This document shows positions 62,213 to 64,000 of a stretch of 64,000 bases of DNA, one piece after another. Numbering within the stretch: position 1 is the stretch's first letter; each line of letters begins with the position of its first letter. The position numbers and the translations under genes are program-made. Origin of the DNA: Gemmatimonadota bacterium. GTDB taxonomy: Bacteria; Gemmatimonadota; Gemmatimonadetes; Longimicrobiales; Gaopeijiaceae. A model generated the notes under the pieces. That model saw nothing but the letters and a program-made list of their open reading frames with translations. It did no database searches and was not told where the DNA came from. The stretch is taken from NCBI GenBank assembly GCA_027623325.1, contig JAQBXY010000011.1, positions 21,687-85,686 of the forward strand, written 5' to 3'.

Positions 62213-62273
62213 CCCAACTCCGGCGACTGAACCTCATTTTCGTGGGGTCCGTCCGTCAGTTCCTAGCCATTGC

Positions 62274-62356
62274 GTATAACGTTCAAAGTTGCCGTCGTGG
62301 CTCGCGAACGCGAGCCATGATCGTCGTAGTGAGCGTAGCGAGCGAAGCCGGAAACT
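62274..62356 (+). other. attC-like site C, followed by an IS110 element
   Basis: R'' GTATAAC, spacer GTTCAA, L'' AGTTGCCG (62287-62294), a perfect palindrome GGCTCGCGAACGCGAGCC (62299-62316) in the middle, and L' CGGAAACT (62349-62356; pairs with L'' at 7 of 8 positions, one G-A mismatch). The motif TAACGTT(T)CAAAGTTGC is shared with site B. The IS110 element begins just after L', so R' is displaced. Confidence 0.6.
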
Positions 62357-62386
62357 GTTTAGTATGGCGGAGTCGGGGAAAAAAGA

Positions 62387-62463
62387 GGGCGGTTGCCTCA
62401 AGTTGGGGGATGCGGGCTTGGTGTCCCATGAAAGATTCCCAACACGAACGAGGTCAACCGCCC
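62387..62463 (+). ncRNA. Structured left end of the IS110 element (bridge RNA candidate)
   Basis: GGGCGGTTG-CCTC (62387-62399) pairs with GAGG-T-CAACCGCCC (62450-62463): 13 bp with one bulged T, enclosing a 50-base loop and ending at the base before the transposase ATG. IS110-group elements encode their bridge RNA in the left end, so this may be part of it, or may hide the start codon. Confidence 0.4.
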
Positions 62464-63816
62464 ATGACGAACAGTACGAAGGCAGCGACACCGGTGAAAG
62501 GTTTTTCGAGCACCCCTGGGATGACGCGAGGACTACGCCGTCAGCAGGCTAAGATGCGGCGCAGGCGCGAGCAGGTTCCCACTGATGTCCTGATCGTAGG
62601 GGTGGACCTCGCGAGGGAGCGTCAGGCGATCAGTTTTGTGGCGGGAGGCGAAATGATCGGTCGGCGGCGAGTTATCTGCGAGCCCCAGGCGTTGGATCAG
62701 ATCCTAGATGAAGCACATATCCTGGCAGCCAGTCGCGGGTCGTCAGGCGTCGTCGTGGCCTTCGAGCCGGCGGATCACTATTGGTGCCTCGCGGCCGAGG
62801 CCTTCGAGCGCGCCCAAGTGCCCTACATCCTGGTGCAGCCCATCAGCGTGAAGCGGGCCCGGGAGGCGTCTCGATACACACCCGAGAAGACCGATCCGCG
62901 AGATGCTGAGCTCATCGCACAACTGGCCGTTCAGGGTCGGTTCACGGACACCCGCTTGGCTGTCACTGCAGATGAGGATGCGGCCTGGCAACTCGCGCGC
63001 GAATACTTCCTCGTGCGCAAGCTCGCAGCGGCCGAGCGCACCCGTCTCCATAACTTCTGGCACCGCATGCTGCCCGAGTTCTTCACCGTACTCCGTGATC
63101 CCACCGGCAAGACCGCCCTCGCCATCAGCGCTGCCCTGGGTCCGCTTTCAGAACTCGATGCCCTGACCTCTCGGTCCTGGATCGCTCGCGTCCGTAGGGC
63201 CGCTCAGGGCGCGCCAATCCTCAAGTCTCGGGCTGCAACTCTGCTTCCGCTTCTCAAGGCCGCTCACCGTGACCCCGTCCGTCGCAGCGGCGAAGGCATG
63301 CCCCTGCGCATCCGCCAGGCAGCCGAGCGGCGACGCCTTCTCGTGGCCCAGAAGGAGCAGCTCCGCGACGAGCTCATGCGCCGCTATCTCGCGCGCCCCG
63401 AAGCAATGCTCCTCGATAGCATCCCAGGCACCAGTCCATTCTACAATGCCCTCGTCCTTGCTCTTGTCGGTGACTTCGACCGCTTCGACGACCCGCGCGC
63501 GATCGTCAAGCTCGCTGGCAGCGAGGTCAACCACTACGCCTCAGGCGACTGGAAGGGCACCTCTCGTATCAGCCACCGAGGCCGTAGCACACTCAGAGCC
63601 GCTGCTTATCAGCAGGCACGGCAGCTCGTCGCCAAGAACGAAGACTTCCGTTCCCGCTTCCATACCCTCATCCATCGGACCACCCGGCGTCCCCTCACAC
63701 CCAACGCCGCCTACGTCGCCGTCATGAACAGCTATCTGCGCATCGCCCACACGCTCGTCACCCGAAACGAACTCTACCGTCCACTCGCTGAACGACAGCA
63801 CGTTTTCATCACATGA
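62464..63816 (+). CDS. IS110-family DEDD transposase (recombinase)
   Basis: 450 residues, complete. N-terminal RuvC-like DEDD domain: VLIVGVDLARERQAISFV (D), VVVAFEPADHYWCLAAEAF (E), EKTDPRDAELIAQLAVQGRF (D..D). A central coiled coil follows, then the C-terminal Tnp domain with SIPGTSPFYNALVLALVGDF, AIVKLAGSEVNHYASGDWKG, SRISHRGRSTLRAAAYQQ (conserved serine region). It is longer than the other element's transposase, of a different subgroup. The ATG at 62464 follows the hairpin stem directly; the longer upstream frame is not coding. Confidence 0.92.
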   Translation: MTNSTKAATPVKGFSSTPGMTRGLRRQQAKMRRRREQVPTDVLIVGVDLARERQAISFVAGGEMIGRRRVICEPQALDQILDEAHILAASRGSSGVVVAFEPADHYWCLAAEAFERAQVPYILVQPISVKRAREASRYTPEKTDPRDAELIAQLAVQGRFTDTRLAVTADEDAAWQLAREYFLVRKLAAAERTRLHNFWHRMLPEFFTVLRDPTGKTALAISAALGPLSELDALTSRSWIARVRRAAQGAPILKSRAATLLPLLKAAHRDPVRRSGEGMPLRIRQAAERRRLLVAQKEQLRDELMRRYLARPEAMLLDSIPGTSPFYNALVLALVGDFDRFDDPRAIVKLAGSEVNHYASGDWKGTSRISHRGRSTLRAAAYQQARQLVAKNEDFRSRFHTLIHRTTRRPLTPNAAYVAVMNSYLRIAHTLVTRNELYRPLAERQHVFIT

Positions 63817-64000
63817 GATCCTCGAGGTATGCTTTGGTGAGCCCGTCACTGCTATGGGTAGAACCCGCCTGAACAAGTTGGGCCACCGCTCCTCTTACGC
63901 TCGGCTGAGCACCCTGGGATGAACCCGTATCGACTAATGCGAGCCTGAGGAGCACACCTCGATCAATCTCCCGTTCCACCTTTCTTGCGGACTCAGCCCC
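63817..64000 (+). other. Right edge: IS110 right end and unassigned sequence
   Basis: No coding frame recognised. Contains GTTGGGC at 63877-63883, a possible cassette core site. The window ends here. Confidence 0.4.

Larger units (their letters stand above)
62357..63870 (+). mobile_element. IS110-family element (second, intact)
   Basis: It begins immediately after the L' box of attC-like site C. It has a 107-bp left end with a strong hairpin and one intact DEDD transposase. No inverted terminal repeats were found, as expected for the IS110 group proper. The right end is not determined; a GTTGGGC (63877-63883), fitting the cassette core GTTRRRY, suggests it stops near 63870. The right boundary is therefore approximate. 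Confidence 0.6.

Overview
The window is GC-rich, densely coded bacterial chromosome. Much of it encodes exported lipoproteins, Tat-exported enzymes, very large M14-type zinc carboxypeptidases, DUF2911/DUF4837 proteins and a Gld-type ABC system. That gene mix is typical of Gemmatimonadota and related FCB-side lineages. I place it there by inference only: the window has no rRNA or ribosomal protein gene, and I recognised no tRNA gene.

Layout. Positions 1-3087 hold a truncated rhomboid gene and an M14 peptidase. Positions 3270-5935 hold a four-gene mercury-resistance operon (merR-merT-merP-merA, minus strand) behind a classical MerR operator. Its merP-like gene is interrupted by an in-frame UGA exactly where the first cysteine of the metal-binding CxxC belongs. 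A divergent MerA-like flavoprotein follows, then a worn stretch (7.5-8.9 kb) with C-terminal remnants of a thiamine-diphosphate enzyme and a rhodanese, and a poly-aspartate mini-protein. Positions 9.2-57.5 kb are mostly ordinary core and accessory genes: metal and proton antiporters, M3 oligopeptidase, DnaE, an ALDH7-type dehydrogenase, the GldA/GldFG/DUF4340 operon, threonine aldolase, cysteine synthase, cold-shock protein, a creatininase/cupin operon, asparaginase, a D-aminoacylase-type amidohydrolase and others. At 47.9-48.2 kb lies a second UGA-containing gene, an ArsC/glutaredoxin-like protein with UxxC in place of CxxC. Both UGA codons are followed at the right distance by a hairpin fitting the bacterial SECIS pattern, so I call both genes selenoproteins. 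The selenocysteine machinery must lie outside the window.

From about 58 kb the character changes. Several genes are frameshifted or reduced to fragments, and the last 5 kb read as a small integron-type cassette array. It has three attC-like sites sharing a TA-A/G-CGTT(T)C motif and paired L boxes, and two cassettes carrying toxin-antitoxin pairs (MazE-like/Doc and AbrB-like/PIN). Two IS110-superfamily elements each begin immediately after the L' box of an attC-like site. The first has perfect 12-bp subterminal inverted repeats, as in the IS1111-attC group. No integron integrase is visible.

Many neighbouring genes overlap by 4 bp (ATGA or GTGA), showing tight operons: merP/merA, antiporter/CDF, GldA/GldFG/DUF4340, DoxX/DksA, creatininase/cupin, hypothetical/PPIase, mazE/doc and abrB/PIN.
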